NCBI GenBank assembly: GCA_963821925.1
Contig: CAWGFO010000011.1
Coordinates: 251,605-315,604 of the forward strand
From: JAOUEA01 sp963821925
GTDB taxonomy: Bacteria > Actinomycetota > UBA4738 > HRBIN12
Length of the DNA stretch: 64,000 nucleotides
Direction: 5' to 3'
How positions within the stretch are numbered: the stretch's first letter is position 1; each line of letters starts with the position of its first letter. The notes beneath the pieces are model-generated. The model was given only the letters and a program-made list of their open reading frames with translations, searched no databases and was not told where the DNA came from. Made by a program: the position numbers and the translations under genes. Positions 1 through 8,171 of this stretch are shown one piece after another.

Positions 1-1817
1 ATCGTGATGCCGCGGACGTTGTTCCATGCGGCCAGGCCGCCCGAGAAGTCGTCCCGGAAGATCACGGGCGCCGCCGACACGACGGTGATCGGCGCCGACA
101 CGGGACCCAGCGGGCTCGTGTTGGTGCCGTCGCTCGCGGTCACGCGGTACGTGTGCGTCGAGGTCGCGGCGAGGCCGACGTCGGTGAAGGCCACCGTGGT
201 CGTCGACGCGCTCGTGACGGTGCCGACGGACGCGCCACCGCCGTCGCGGTACACGTGGTACGTGATCGACGTAGCGCGGTCGTCGGTCGACGCCGGCCAC
301 GTGAGATCGATCTGCCCGGCGCGGACCGAGCTGCCGGTCGGCATGCCCGGCGCGGTCGGCGGCGAGGTGTCCGGGCTCTGGGACACCGGCTGCGGACATG
401 CCGTGCCGGTGCAGGCCATGTCGGCGTGGAGCTGGGCGCTGATGTCGGCGTACGGCGGGTCGTTGCCCGGGTCGGCGTCGCCGAGGCGGTTCGTCAGCTG
501 CCACGGGTCGTTCGCGAGGTCGTAGTCCTCGCGGAACGAGAGCGATCCGTCATCGTTGTACCACTCGATGTATTGCCGCGTGGCCGTGATCTCGCTCCCC
601 CACGACGGGATCCGCAGCGCGTCGGGGCTCCGTCGGTACTCCAGGAACATCCGCTCCCGCGCGCCCGGTGCGAACAGCGAGACGCCGTCCACCGTGTACC
701 CGGGCGTGATGCCCACGACGTCGTAGATCGTCGGCGTGATGTCCATCTGGGTGACGAGGCGGGCGTCCACCGAACCCGCGGCCACCTGACCGGGCCAGCG
801 CAGGTACATCGGGATCGAGATGGAATCCGTGTACGGGGCGCGCTTCTCGATCTGACCGTGCTCGCCCCACATGTAGCCGTTGTCGCTGATGAAGAAGGCG
901 AGCGTGGAGTCGGACTCCCCGAGCGCGTCCAGCTTCGTGAAGACCTGCTCCACCATGTCGTCGACCGACATCAGGGTCCGGAGCTGCTGACGACGTGTCG
1001 TCTCGACTTCGGGGAGCGGGGTCGTCGACTGCCTGATCCACGTCGGCTTGTCGGAGCGATCGGCCTCGAGCACCGCGGGGCTCCGGTCCCAGGCCGGGAC
1101 GGCGGCGTTCGCATAGGTCGCCGACGGCTCGAAGGGGCTGTGGGGCGCCTGCGTCGCCAGATAGAGGAACCACGGCTGGGCGTCGTTGGCCTCGAAGGTC
1201 TGCAGGTCCTGCGTGGCGAAGTTGCCGATCACGTCGGTGTTGTAGCCCATGACGGTCTTCTGGGTGCCGTCGACGTTGAACCCGGCGTTCAGGTACCCGC
1301 CGCCGGTCATCGCGAAATGATCGAAGTACGGGGGCGGCGTCGACTGCGGCCACTTGTTCCAGTACTTGCCGGCCATCGCGGTCTCGTATCCCGCGTTCTG
1401 CAGGTGGTACACGAGCGTCGTCTTCTGGTCGAAGCGCTGCTCGCTGTCGGGGTCCGCGTTGGTGCGAACCCCCGTGTTGTGCGGGTAGCGGCCGCTGAAC
1501 AGCGACCCCCTCGCCGGGCAGCAGAGCGGCGTCGTATCGAAGGCGTTGGAGAACGTGACCCCGTCGGACTGGAACAGCCGTCGAACGTTGGGCTGCACCG
1601 CCAGTGTCCCTTGGTCGCGTTGGTCGTCCATGATGATGATGAGGACGTTGGGGCGCGTTGCGGCGAGCGCCGCACGGGGTGCCGCGCGGGGCGCCGATCT
1701 GATCGCAGGCACAGGTGCGAGCGCGAGGCCGATCGCGAGGATCACGGCGACCCAGGCGATCCGGAGCCGATCGGTGGAGGTGCAGTGGGGGGTGGGCGTA
1801 GCCGAGGAATGCTTCAT
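1..1817 (-). CDS. Exported sulfatase with C-terminal FN3 domain (partial, runs off left edge)
   Basis: Type I sulfatase, predicted to hydrolyse sulfate esters outside the membrane. The N-terminus has a hydrophobic signal/anchor segment (about residues 20-38), then the metal-binding start RPNVLIIIMDDQRDQ (D64/D65). The catalytic motif C-C-P-A-R has C99 as the residue normally converted to formylglycine. Around residue 487 a fibronectin type III domain begins (DLTWPAS, TYHVYRDGG), followed by what looks like the start of a LamG/concanavalin-like domain (DDFSGGLAAWNN) at the window edge, so the 3' end is missing. The ATG is preceded by AAGGAGGG. The FN3 and lectin-like tail suggests a polymer-bound substrate such as a sulfated glycan; that is inference. 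The sulfatase call is secure, the substrate is not. Confidence 0.9.
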   Translation of the reverse strand, partial: MKHSSATPTPHCTSTDRLRIAWVAVILAIGLALAPVPAIRSAPRAAPRAALAATRPNVLIIIMDDQRDQGTLAVQPNVRRLFQSDGVTFSNAFDTTPLCCPARGSLFSGRYPHNTGVRTNADPDSEQRFDQKTTLVYHLQNAGYETAMAGKYWNKWPQSTPPPYFDHFAMTGGGYLNAGFNVDGTQKTVMGYNTDVIGNFATQDLQTFEANDAQPWFLYLATQAPHSPFEPSATYANAAVPAWDRSPAVLEADRSDKPTWIRQSTTPLPEVETTRRQQLRTLMSVDDMVEQVFTKLDALGESDSTLAFFISDNGYMWGEHGQIEKRAPYTDSISIPMYLRWPGQVAAGSVDARLVTQMDITPTIYDVVGITPGYTVDGVSLFAPGARERMFLEYRRSPDALRIPSWGSEITATRQYIEWYNDDGSLSFREDYDLANDPWQLTNRLGDADPGNDPPYADISAQLHADMACTGTACPQPVSQSPDTSPPTAPGMPTGSSVRAGQIDLTWPASTDDRATSITYHVYRDGGGASVGTVTSASTTTVAFTDVGLAATSTHTYRVTASDGTNTSPLGPVSAPITVVSAAPVIFRDDFSGGLAAWNNVRGIT

Positions 1818-2015
1818 GGTGCACCCTCCTTCTCATCCCACCGTAGCCAGCCGTCTCGGGCCTCCCGGGGGCCGGAGGTCCTCTCGGCGCAGGGCTACCG
1901 CCGACCGGGCCCCAGATCCCGCTGTGCCGGCGGTCACGACGCGTTGATTCTTGTCGAACGGATTCTCAGCCGGGTCGTGTGAACTAGGTCGTTCGGCGGG
2001 TACGCTGGCATCCGG

Positions 2016-2522
2016 ATGAAGATCGAACCCCCCCGCGAGCGCACGATCGTCCGCGCCGGACTCGGCGTGTGCTTGATCATCGTGGCCGCGATCGCCTTCG
2101 AGCTGCTCACGAAGGACACCCCCCAGCAGAACGCGCTCACGAACTACACCCCGAGCCCCTCACCCTCGCTCTCGCCCTCCGTGATCGACGCGGCGCCCCC
2201 GCTGGTGTGGATCCCGACCTGGTCGTCGAGCTACAGCCCCCAGCCGTCGCCATGGCACCCGAGTTGGTCGCCGAGCGGATCCCTCGGGATCGGCGGCGGC
2301 AGCGGAGGGAACAGCAACGGCGGCGGGAACCCCGGGGGCAACGGCGGCGGCAACCCGAGCGACCCGCCCACCACCGGCGGCGGTGGCGGCGGCGGCGACC
2401 CGCTCCCGACCATCTCGCCGGAGCCGGGGCCGTCCTCGACCACGCCGCCTCCGACCCTGCCGCCGCCGACCACGCCGCCTCCGACCACGCCGCCCCCCTC
2501 GGATCCGCCGCCGACCCCTTAG
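2016..2522 (+). CDS. Small membrane-anchored Pro/Gly/Ser/Thr-rich protein
   Basis: 168 residues with a short basic N-terminus, one hydrophobic segment (about residues 13-30) and then a low-complexity tail. The tail runs from SPSPSLSPS through Gly/Asn-rich (GGNSNGGGNPGGN) to Pro/Thr-rich (PPTLPPPTTPPP) sequence. It is predicted to be a type II membrane protein with an extended wall-spanning outer tail. No enzymatic motif is visible. There is no clear Shine-Dalgarno, but TACGCT lies 10 bases before the ATG, compatible with a near-leaderless start. It is divergent from the sulfatase across a 198 bp gap. Low complexity makes homology weak; the evidence is the intact frame, the N-terminal anchor and position. 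Confidence 0.6.
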   Translation: MKIEPPRERTIVRAGLGVCLIIVAAIAFELLTKDTPQQNALTNYTPSPSPSLSPSVIDAAPPLVWIPTWSSSYSPQPSPWHPSWSPSGSLGIGGGSGGNSNGGGNPGGNGGGNPSDPPTTGGGGGGGDPLPTISPEPGPSSTTPPPTLPPPTTPPPTTPPPSDPPPTP

Positions 2523-2529
2523 GGAGCGC

Positions 2530-3387
2530 TCAGGCGAAAAGCGGCTCGAAGCGCGCCGCGCCCTCCACGATCAGTTCCTGTTGGGTGACCTCGTCCATCG
2601 GCGTGAACCGATCGCACGCCTCCAGCACGAGCGGCAATAGGTCCGTGTCGCCCGCGGTGCAGATCCCCGTGACCTCGTGCGACAGCACGAAGTCCACGGC
2701 CCGCTGGATGTCGGCCGGCGTCTCGAACGGCCGGTACCAGGTCGTGCGCGACTCACCGTGGTCGCCCCACGGTCCCCGCGTGATCGACTTGATGATCATC
2801 GTGCCGACATCGAGCTCGCGGCAGCGAGCCAGCAGCGCCTCGGCGTCGCGCCGGTAGTCCGGGTTCGCCATCTGCACGAAGTTGAGCGGGAACAGGACCG
2901 AGTCGAACGGGAACCGCCGGAGGGCCTCCAGGAAGACCGCCGGGACGTCGACGCCGTGGCCCGTGACGCCGAGCCACCGGGTCAGACCGGTCTCGCGGGC
3001 CTCGACGAGCGTCTCGAGCGCACCGCCGGGTCCGGTGACGGCGTCGAGCTCCTCGAACGTCGTCACCGCGTGCAGCTGGTACAGATCCAGGTGATCCGTC
3101 CGGAGCCGTTCGAGCGAGCGGTGCAACTCGGCGTCCGCCCCGACCCTCGTGCGCTCCATCGTCTTGCATCCGAGGAAGAATCCGTCCCGGTGCGGCGCCA
3201 GCCACGGCCCGAGCCGCTCCTCGGCGAGCCCGTACTGGGGCGCGACGTCGATGTGGTTCACGCCCGCCTCGAGCACCCGCTCCATCGTCGCGTCGGCCTC
3301 GGCCTGGCTCACCTCCCAGAACGCCGCCGCGCCGAAGATCGCCACGCTGCTCTCGTGCCCCGTCCTGCCGAACCTGCGCCGTTCCAT
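2530..3387 (-). CDS. Aldo/keto reductase family protein
   Basis: 285 residues, (beta/alpha)8 barrel oxidoreductase, probably NAD(P)H-dependent on carbonyl substrates. Family features visible are RRRFGRTGHESS near the N-terminus, the strand NHIDVAPQYGLAEERLG with the Asp/Tyr of the active site, the lysine in FLGCKT, and the histidine in LDLYQLHAVT. The N-terminus was placed at the ATG at 3387 because GGGAGG lies upstream and family similarity begins there; the frame stays open further upstream without similarity. It ends 8 bases after the stop of the opposite-strand neighbour, so the two genes converge. The physiological substrate cannot be inferred from context. Confidence 0.9.
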   Translation of the reverse strand: MERRRFGRTGHESSVAIFGAAAFWEVSQAEADATMERVLEAGVNHIDVAPQYGLAEERLGPWLAPHRDGFFLGCKTMERTRVGADAELHRSLERLRTDHLDLYQLHAVTTFEELDAVTGPGGALETLVEARETGLTRWLGVTGHGVDVPAVFLEALRRFPFDSVLFPLNFVQMANPDYRRDAEALLARCRELDVGTMIIKSITRGPWGDHGESRTTWYRPFETPADIQRAVDFVLSHEVTGICTAGDTDLLPLVLEACDRFTPMDEVTQQELIVEGAARFEPLFA

Positions 3388-3452
3388 CCCGGCCTCCCGA
3401 CGTTCCGGATACCGCCAGCGTACCGGCGGGCGCGGCGTGGCATCCTGTGGGC

Positions 3453-4784
3453 ATGCCCGCCCGCCGCCGCACCCGATCGAGGCCCCTCGCGGTCGCGATG
3501 GTGACGACGGCCGTGCTCGTCGCGAGCGCGACCGCCGCCCGCGCCGCGATCGACCTGACGCCGGTCCGGCGCGTGTCAGCGCCGTCGTCGTGGACGGTCG
3601 GGAACGCGATGGGCAGGTCGGACGCCTATCTCCACACGGTCTGGGCGAGCGACTGCCCGCCGCCACGCGGCGCCTGCGCGACCGACAGCGGCCCCTACGT
3701 GGGCGTGTTCTGGCAGCGGAGCCCGATCGCGAGCCCGGCGAACTGGTCCGGTGCCAGGCGCCTCTCCCCCGCCGGACACCACGCCGTGCGCCCGTCGGTG
3801 GCCGCCGCCGGGACCCACGTCTACGTGACCTGGGTGACCCAGCGGAGCTACCTGAAGTACCAGCCGAAGGCGCCACGGCGCGTGTGGATCCGCGTCGGCA
3901 GCCAGCAGGGCGGCTCGTGGTCGACGCCCGTGGCCCTCACGGGGGCGACGACGCACGCGGACTACCCGGTGGTCGCCGCCTCCGGGAACGCCGTGTGGGT
4001 CGTGTGGACGGCAGGCGACACGGGCGCGATCCGGATGGCGTTCTCGCCCGACGCCGGCGACAGTTGGAGCACCTCGACGATCGGCACCACCACCTCGGGC
4101 CGCGGCTCGCCCGAGGGCTACGCAGGGTACCCGGCGATCGGCGCGTCCGGCACCAACGTGATGGCGGCGTGGTTCGCGACCCCGGCGGGGCGCCAGGTCG
4201 CGCTGACCTCCTCGGCGAGCGGCAGCGACTGGGGATCGTCGCCGACACCGACGCCGATCGCGGGCACGAGCCCGAACGACGGCAACCGCTATCCGGTGGT
4301 CCGGGGGGCCGACGACGGTGTCTCGGACCGGGTGGCCGTGGCCTACACGACCGCCGACGGCGTGGCGGTGCGGGTGTTCAGCGGCGCGACGCTCTCGGGC
4401 GAGCGCACGGTGGACGGCCCTTGGCCATCGACCGCGGGCGGCCTCCGTTGGGCCGGGGCGTACGGCGCGTCGGCGATGCCGTTCGGTGGCGACGGACTGG
4501 CGGTCTCCTACGCCGCGTGTCGATCACGGCCGGGCGTGAAGGACCCCTGCCGCCCGAGCTCGAGGAGCGCCCGGATCGACATCCTGTACCGCGAGTCCAC
4601 CGACGGCGGTGGGAACTGGACCGCACGCCGGGTCCTGGCGCGCGCGACGAGGTCGTCGCGCGTGAACGAGGCGGTGTCGCTCCAGGCCGACGGACCCTCG
4701 GGCTTGCGGTGGTTCACGTGGCTCGCGCGCAGCACCGGGTGGACGAGCTACCGCGTGCTGGGGCGGTCGGCGCACTCGACCTAG
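3453..4784 (+). CDS. Secreted sialidase/BNR-like beta-propeller protein
   Basis: About 443 residues with a clear Sec signal peptide (basic RRRTRSR, hydrophobic LAVAMVTTAVLVASATAA, cleavage near ARA-A). The mature part has repeated exo-sialidase/BNR-type blades: FSPDAGDSWSTS, YRESTDGGGNWTARR and VYVTWVTQ/VWVVWTA-type strands. These are S/T-x-D-x-G-x-x-W Asp-box motifs typical of six-bladed propellers. Catalytic residues of true sialidases are not evident, so a carbohydrate-binding or structural role is as likely. GTG at 3447 is an alternative start. It converges with the Mau-like operon with only 10 bases between stops. Confidence 0.75.
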   Translation: MPARRRTRSRPLAVAMVTTAVLVASATAARAAIDLTPVRRVSAPSSWTVGNAMGRSDAYLHTVWASDCPPPRGACATDSGPYVGVFWQRSPIASPANWSGARRLSPAGHHAVRPSVAAAGTHVYVTWVTQRSYLKYQPKAPRRVWIRVGSQQGGSWSTPVALTGATTHADYPVVAASGNAVWVVWTAGDTGAIRMAFSPDAGDSWSTSTIGTTTSGRGSPEGYAGYPAIGASGTNVMAAWFATPAGRQVALTSSASGSDWGSSPTPTPIAGTSPNDGNRYPVVRGADDGVSDRVAVAYTTADGVAVRVFSGATLSGERTVDGPWPSTAGGLRWAGAYGASAMPFGGDGLAVSYAACRSRPGVKDPCRPSSRSARIDILYRESTDGGGNWTARRVLARATRSSRVNEAVSLQADGPSGLRWFTWLARSTGWTSYRVLGRSAHST

Positions 4785-4794
4785 CGGGACCGGA

Positions 4795-5142
4795 TCAGCA
4801 CGTCCGGCGCAGGCAGATCCACGTGAACGGCCGTCCCTCGACGCACGCGTGGAACGACGACCCGCACCCACGGCATCGGTACAGGAACCCGCCGCACGCG
4901 CATCCCGTCCTCGTCACCGGCTCGCACCGGACGCGGCATGGAGGCGGCTGCGGCCGGTCGACGGCGGTGGCGTCGCCCGATGACGAGGCGTCCGTGGTGC
5001 CGGCGCGCGCGAGATCGGGCGCCCCGGCCACGGTCGCGAAGGCGGCCAGCGCCGCGGTCGAGGCGCGCGCGAAGAATCCCCGCCGGCTGAAGGCCAGCGG
5101 CTCGAACGGCCGCTCGCCCGGATACCCCGGCCGGCTAGGCAC
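4795..5142 (-). CDS. Tat-exported cysteine-rich small protein
   Basis: 115 residues from a GTG that overlaps the stop of the upstream thioredoxin gene by 8 bases. It carries a textbook twin-arginine signal, S-R-R-G-F-F at residues 19-24, followed by a hydrophobic Ala-rich h-region (STAALAAFATVAGAP). The C-terminal ~45 residues hold nine cysteines (CRVRC, GCACGG, YRCRGCG, HACVEG, WICLRRTC), suggesting a disulfide-knotted exported domain. As the last gene of the Mau-like operon it is probably a second client of the operon's thioredoxins. The pattern recalls small methylamine-dehydrogenase-light-chain-like proteins, but I do not recognise a named family. Confidence 0.7.
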   Translation of the reverse strand: MPSRPGYPGERPFEPLAFSRRGFFARASTAALAAFATVAGAPDLARAGTTDASSSGDATAVDRPQPPPCRVRCEPVTRTGCACGGFLYRCRGCGSSFHACVEGRPFTWICLRRTC

Positions 5143-5761
5143 CGCTCGCCCCCGGGCGGACGATCCTGATCCCCTCGGCCCCGCGCACCAGTGCCCGCAC
5201 TGCGTCCAGTGTGTCCGCCGGGCCCTGGGCCGTGACGGCCCCGCCCTCGTCCACGACGAAGACGTGCGGCGTGAAGCCCGAGTCGAACGCCGTGGCCACC
5301 TCGCCGTCGACGTCGACGAGCACGACGACCCGATCCGCGGCGCCCGACGGGGGCGCCCAGGTCGCCGGCCACGCGCCCGGGTCGGCCGCGCCGACCACCA
5401 CGGTGCCCGGCACCTCCCCCGCCGCCGCCCCCGCGAGGAGCGCCGGCACGAGGTCTTCGCACGCCAGGCATCCCGGGTCGGCGAACGCCACGACGTGCCG
5501 GCGGCCGGCCCACGCCGCCGACGACCACCGGCCGCCGTCGATGCGCTCGCCCTCGACCACGGGCGCGGCCGCACCCACCGGCAGGCCCGATGCCGGGTGC
5601 ACGATGCCATCCTCGGTCCCGTCCGCCGGGTCGAGGCGCTCGGACAGCGTCGCCACCTCGACGCGGAGGGCGTCCATCCGGCGCACCGCCGCCGCCAGCA
5701 CGAGCGCGAGGAAGACGACGGCCAGCCCGAGCACGGCCACGGCGATCCAGAGGCCCGTCAT
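5135..5761 (-). CDS. Membrane-anchored thioredoxin-like (TlpA/MauD-type) protein
   Basis: 208 residues with an N-terminal membrane anchor (LWIAVAVLGLAVVFLALVLA), a short coiled segment (RMDALRVEVATLSERL) and a thioredoxin fold facing outward. The active site is C-L-A-C in FADPGCLACEDLVPALL, and the cis-proline loop is SGFTPHVFVVD. MauD proteins of methylamine-utilisation operons have this layout and are needed for disulfide formation in the Cys-rich light chain; a similar role for the two Cys-rich proteins here is inferred. Its ATG overlaps the preceding stop in an ATGA arrangement, indicating translational coupling. Confidence 0.8.
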   Translation of the reverse strand: MTGLWIAVAVLGLAVVFLALVLAAAVRRMDALRVEVATLSERLDPADGTEDGIVHPASGLPVGAAAPVVEGERIDGGRWSSAAWAGRRHVVAFADPGCLACEDLVPALLAGAAAGEVPGTVVVGAADPGAWPATWAPPSGAADRVVVLVDVDGEVATAFDSGFTPHVFVVDEGGAVTAQGPADTLDAVRALVRGAEGIRIVRPGASGA

Positions 5762-6225
5762 CCCGTCACCGCCAGGGGCCGGATCTCGAGCGACGCGAGC
5801 GCCCGGTTCGCCTCGTCGAGCCGGCGGTCGACCCCGCGGCCGGTTCCCAGCACGACGTACAGACAGAAGGCTCGCCCGCCCTCCGAGAAGAACCACTGAT
5901 GGCCCTCCTGCACCTGGCTGGGGAACTGCAACGCCTTCCGGTGGAACCGCTCACGGGCGAGCGGCAGGCGGAGGCCCTGGGGCTCGTACAGGCCAACGTC
6001 CGCGAGCGTGTGATCGAACTCCAGGAGCGCCACGAGGATCCCGGTCCCGCCGGCGCGGGCCGCCAGCTCGGGCGCGTAGCTGCTCCGTTCGGCGGTGAGG
6101 ACGGTGTCGGTGAGGTGCAGGATCGGGAGGTTGATCGCGGGCTGGTCGAGGTCGGGGACGAAGATCCGGCCCTCCCAGCCCTTCGGGACCGTGACCGCGA
6201 TGCCGTGGGACGAGAGACGGGTCAT
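5758..6225 (-). CDS. Conserved unknown, soluble 155-residue protein of the Mau-like operon
   Basis: 155 residues with no signal peptide or membrane helix. It opens SSHGIAVTVPKGWEGRIF, the style of a small all-beta domain, and continues with LHLTDTVLTAERSSYAPEL and HQWFFSEGGRAFCLYVVLG, resembling proteins annotated only as hypothetical in actinobacteria. The ATG overlaps the upstream membrane gene's stop (ATGA), and its own stop overlaps the next start, so it sits inside the operon. It could be a cytosolic assembly or regulatory factor; no function can be assigned from the sequence. Confidence 0.7.
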   Translation of the reverse strand: MTRLSSHGIAVTVPKGWEGRIFVPDLDQPAINLPILHLTDTVLTAERSSYAPELAARAGGTGILVALLEFDHTLADVGLYEPQGLRLPLARERFHRKALQFPSQVQEGHQWFFSEGGRAFCLYVVLGTGRGVDRRLDEANRALASLEIRPLAVTG

Positions 6226-6818
6226 CGCACGGCCCCCAGGGTCAGCGCGACGCCCAGCGCGCTCGAGACGCCGATCGCCGCGCGCCGCGTCCACCCGTCC
6301 CAGCGCCGCAGGAGGATGTCGGCCCGCCCGAGTTGCTCGGGGCGTTGCACGCCCGCCACGGTGAACACGATCGCGGCCCGCACGAACCCGAACGCACCGC
6401 CGACCAGCGCGCCCGTGGCCGCGGACCCGCTGAGCGCGGCGGCCAGAAGCATCACGTAGATCGCCGAGGTCGTGACGATCGTGACCACCCCCAGGCCGAG
6501 CTGCACGCCGAAGCCGAGCCCGTACACCCAGCTCCGGTACCGCACCATCCAGTCCTCGTTCACCTGCCGATGGATCGTCGGCAGGCGCAGTCCCCCGAGC
6601 CGCAGGTCGAAGGCGATCCCGACCACGACGGCCACGGCCAGCGCACCCAGACGGACCGCCACGCTCAGGGCTCCCACCCCGGCCGTGGCGCCGAGCCAGC
6701 CGAGCGCGCCGCCGATCGCGATGCCGCCCAGCACCGAGCCGATCACGTAGGTCGTGACGGTGATCCCCCATCTCCGGTTGCGGCCCCGCTCCCCGAGCGG
6801 GGTGATGCTGCCCAGCAT
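6222..6818 (-). CDS. Polytopic membrane protein of the Mau-like operon
   Basis: 198 residues with about four or five hydrophobic segments: VIGSVLGGIAIGGALGWLG, LGALAVAVVVGIAFDL, LGFGVQLGLGVVTIVTTSA, YVMLLAAALSG and FGFVRAAIVFTVAG. A conserved-looking central stretch reads RQVNEDWMVRYRSWVYG. It shares a stop/start overlap with the 155-residue unknown. The family is not recognised. In methylamine-type operons, accessory membrane proteins beyond MauE vary in sequence, so an envelope redox or transport role is possible but unproven. Confidence 0.7.
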   Translation of the reverse strand: MLGSITPLGERGRNRRWGITVTTYVIGSVLGGIAIGGALGWLGATAGVGALSVAVRLGALAVAVVVGIAFDLRLGGLRLPTIHRQVNEDWMVRYRSWVYGLGFGVQLGLGVVTIVTTSAIYVMLLAAALSGSAATGALVGGAFGFVRAAIVFTVAGVQRPEQLGRADILLRRWDGWTRRAAIGVSSALGVALTLGAVR

Positions 6819-6827
6819 CGACGCGCC

Positions 6828-6914
6828 TCAGGGCGACCAGGTGGCTCGCACCGCCGCCACCGTGGCCAGGATCACTCCGGCGACCGTCACGGCCGCGGAC
6901 ACCTCAGCGCTCAC
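6828..6914 (-). CDS. 28-residue single-helix membrane peptide (candidate small gene)
   Basis: GTG-initiated reading frame of 28 residues, starting within the last codons of the thioredoxin gene (GTGAGCGCTGA overlap). It is almost entirely one transmembrane helix (VTVAGVILATVAAVRA) ending TWSP. Every other junction in this operon is a tight overlap, and this frame fills the only sizeable gap (85 bases) between the thioredoxin and the next membrane gene, which argues for a real small gene. There is no recognised family, and coding by chance cannot be excluded at this length. Confidence 0.4.
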   Translation of the reverse strand: MSAEVSAAVTVAGVILATVAAVRATWSP

Positions 6915-7593
6915 GCGATGCCGCCTCGATCGCGATCCGCTCGTCGTCGATCGCATCCGTCAGCAGCGACCGCACCTGCTCCCAGGAGGAGGCGGCGCCC
7001 TCGGAGCGGACCGTCCCCGAGGACGCGCCTACGAACAGGAAGTACGGCGACATCGTGACGCCGTAGTCCTCCCACGCCTGCGACGACATCACGACGGGCA
7101 GGTCGGTCGGCGCAAGGTCGCGCAGACGGGAGGGGCTCTCCTTGTCGGGGTCCTTCACCACGACGACGAGCCGAGCGCCGCCCGGGAGCGGCTCGCGCCG
7201 GGCCGGCTGCAGCCCGTCCCAGAACGTCTTGCAGGTCAGGCAGCCGCTCGAGAGGAACGCGACGAGGGTGTCGGTCTTCGCGGGGGAGATCGCCACCTGG
7301 GCGCCGTCGAGGGTCGGGCCGGCGATGTCGACCACGGGGGTCGCGGCGCCGCGCGGCCCCGGCAGGTGCGCCGGGATCGTCGTGCCCTCGGTGAACGACG
7401 GCTCGAACCCGTGCTCGTCGCCCTCGTGCTCGTGGTCGTCGTGGGTCTCGGGCAGGCGTCGCAGGATCTCGGCATGGCTCCGAAGCAGCCCGACGGTCAC
7501 GAGGGCGAGCAGCGCAAGCACCACGGTCTCGACCGCCACGAGGGCGGTGAGCACGCTCACGCGGTCGACGGCGAGGACCGTCCCGGCACTCAC
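6904..7593 (-). CDS. Membrane thioredoxin-like protein with His/Asp-rich linker (MauD/TlpA type)
   Basis: 229 residues from a GTG overlapping the MauA-like gene's stop. An N-terminal helix (LTALVAVETVVLALLALVTVGLL) is followed by a charged His-rich linker, THDDHEHEGDEHGFEP, then a thioredoxin domain with C-L-T-C in FLSSGCLTCKTFWDGL and the cis-Pro segment VTMSPYFLFV. The linker could bind metal, which is unusual for MauD-like proteins. Its direct position after the 25-Cys protein suggests it makes or shuffles that protein's disulfides in the periplasm/wall space. Family assignment is solid at fold level; the client is inferred from synteny. Confidence 0.8.
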   Translation of the reverse strand: MSAGTVLAVDRVSVLTALVAVETVVLALLALVTVGLLRSHAEILRRLPETHDDHEHEGDEHGFEPSFTEGTTIPAHLPGPRGAATPVVDIAGPTLDGAQVAISPAKTDTLVAFLSSGCLTCKTFWDGLQPARREPLPGGARLVVVVKDPDKESPSRLRDLAPTDLPVVMSSQAWEDYGVTMSPYFLFVGASSGTVRSEGAASSWEQVRSLLTDAIDDERIAIEAASRER

Positions 7594-8171
7594 AGGCAGC
7601 CGGCCTCCATCTTGCATGTGTACTGGTCGTAGGCCGCCGAGCAGTTGCAGTTCAGGCAGTCGATCCGGCACGGGATGATGCACGTGACGAGTCGGCACAT
7701 GATCGTGCCGGTGTTCTTGATCTGGGTATTGCACTGCCCGTAGCGGAAGTTGATGCAGCACGTCTTGAAGTTGTCGCAGTCGTCGTTGCCGCAGTGGCAG
7801 CCGCCGGGGCAGTTCACGCCCGGCAGCGTGTTGCAGTCCATGTAGTAGCGCAGGTTCGTCGTGCCGCACAGGCCGGTCCCGCCGTAGTTGCACTGCCACC
7901 AGCCGCCGACGTACATCCCCTCGGGGCACCCGAAGTTGTCGCCGCCGGGCAGCGTGCAGCAGAACGCCGTGTAGCCGCCGCAGCATCGGCTCCCGGGCGG
8001 GCAGTCGGCGCATCTGCGGTTGAGGACCTCCTGGGCGCTCACGGGCTTCGTGGCGAGCGCCACCGGCGCCACCGCCATCGCGGCCGCGGCGACGGCCACC
8101 TTCGAGAACCCACCGTCGTCGCCGCCACGGCCGGCGACCGCGGTCGCGAGACGGTCGACCCACCTAGCCAC
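7590..8171 (-). CDS. Exported MauA-like protein, about 25 cysteines
   Basis: 193 residues. The GTG overlaps the stop of mauE by 8 bases. An N-terminal export signal (FSKVAVAAAAMAVAPVALA) precedes about 140 residues that contain about 25 cysteines by my count, including CADCPPGSRCCGGYTAFCC, GWWQC, RYYMDCN and FKTCCINFRYGQC. The pattern resembles the methylamine dehydrogenase light-chain superfamily, which folds around six disulfides. However, the mature part has only two Trp, and they are adjacent (GWW). The two well-separated Trp needed for canonical tryptophan tryptophylquinone are absent, so a TTQ enzyme is unlikely. No heavy chain (MauB) is encoded nearby. The physiological role is unknown. 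Confidence 0.7.
   Translation of the reverse strand: MARWVDRLATAVAGRGGDDGGFSKVAVAAAAMAVAPVALATKPVSAQEVLNRRCADCPPGSRCCGGYTAFCCTLPGGDNFGCPEGMYVGGWWQCNYGGTGLCGTTNLRYYMDCNTLPGVNCPGGCHCGNDDCDNFKTCCINFRYGQCNTQIKNTGTIMCRLVTCIIPCRIDCLNCNCSAAYDQYTCKMEAGCL

Noticed and set aside
4..1982. Plus-strand frames antisense to the sulfatase
   Set aside because: The minus strand has signal peptide, CxPxR motif, FN3 domain and ribosome-binding site; the plus frames are Arg-rich with no domain.
7590..8171. True methylamine dehydrogenase light chain
   Set aside because: The two separated Trp residues needed for TTQ are missing and no heavy chain or MauG gene is nearby.
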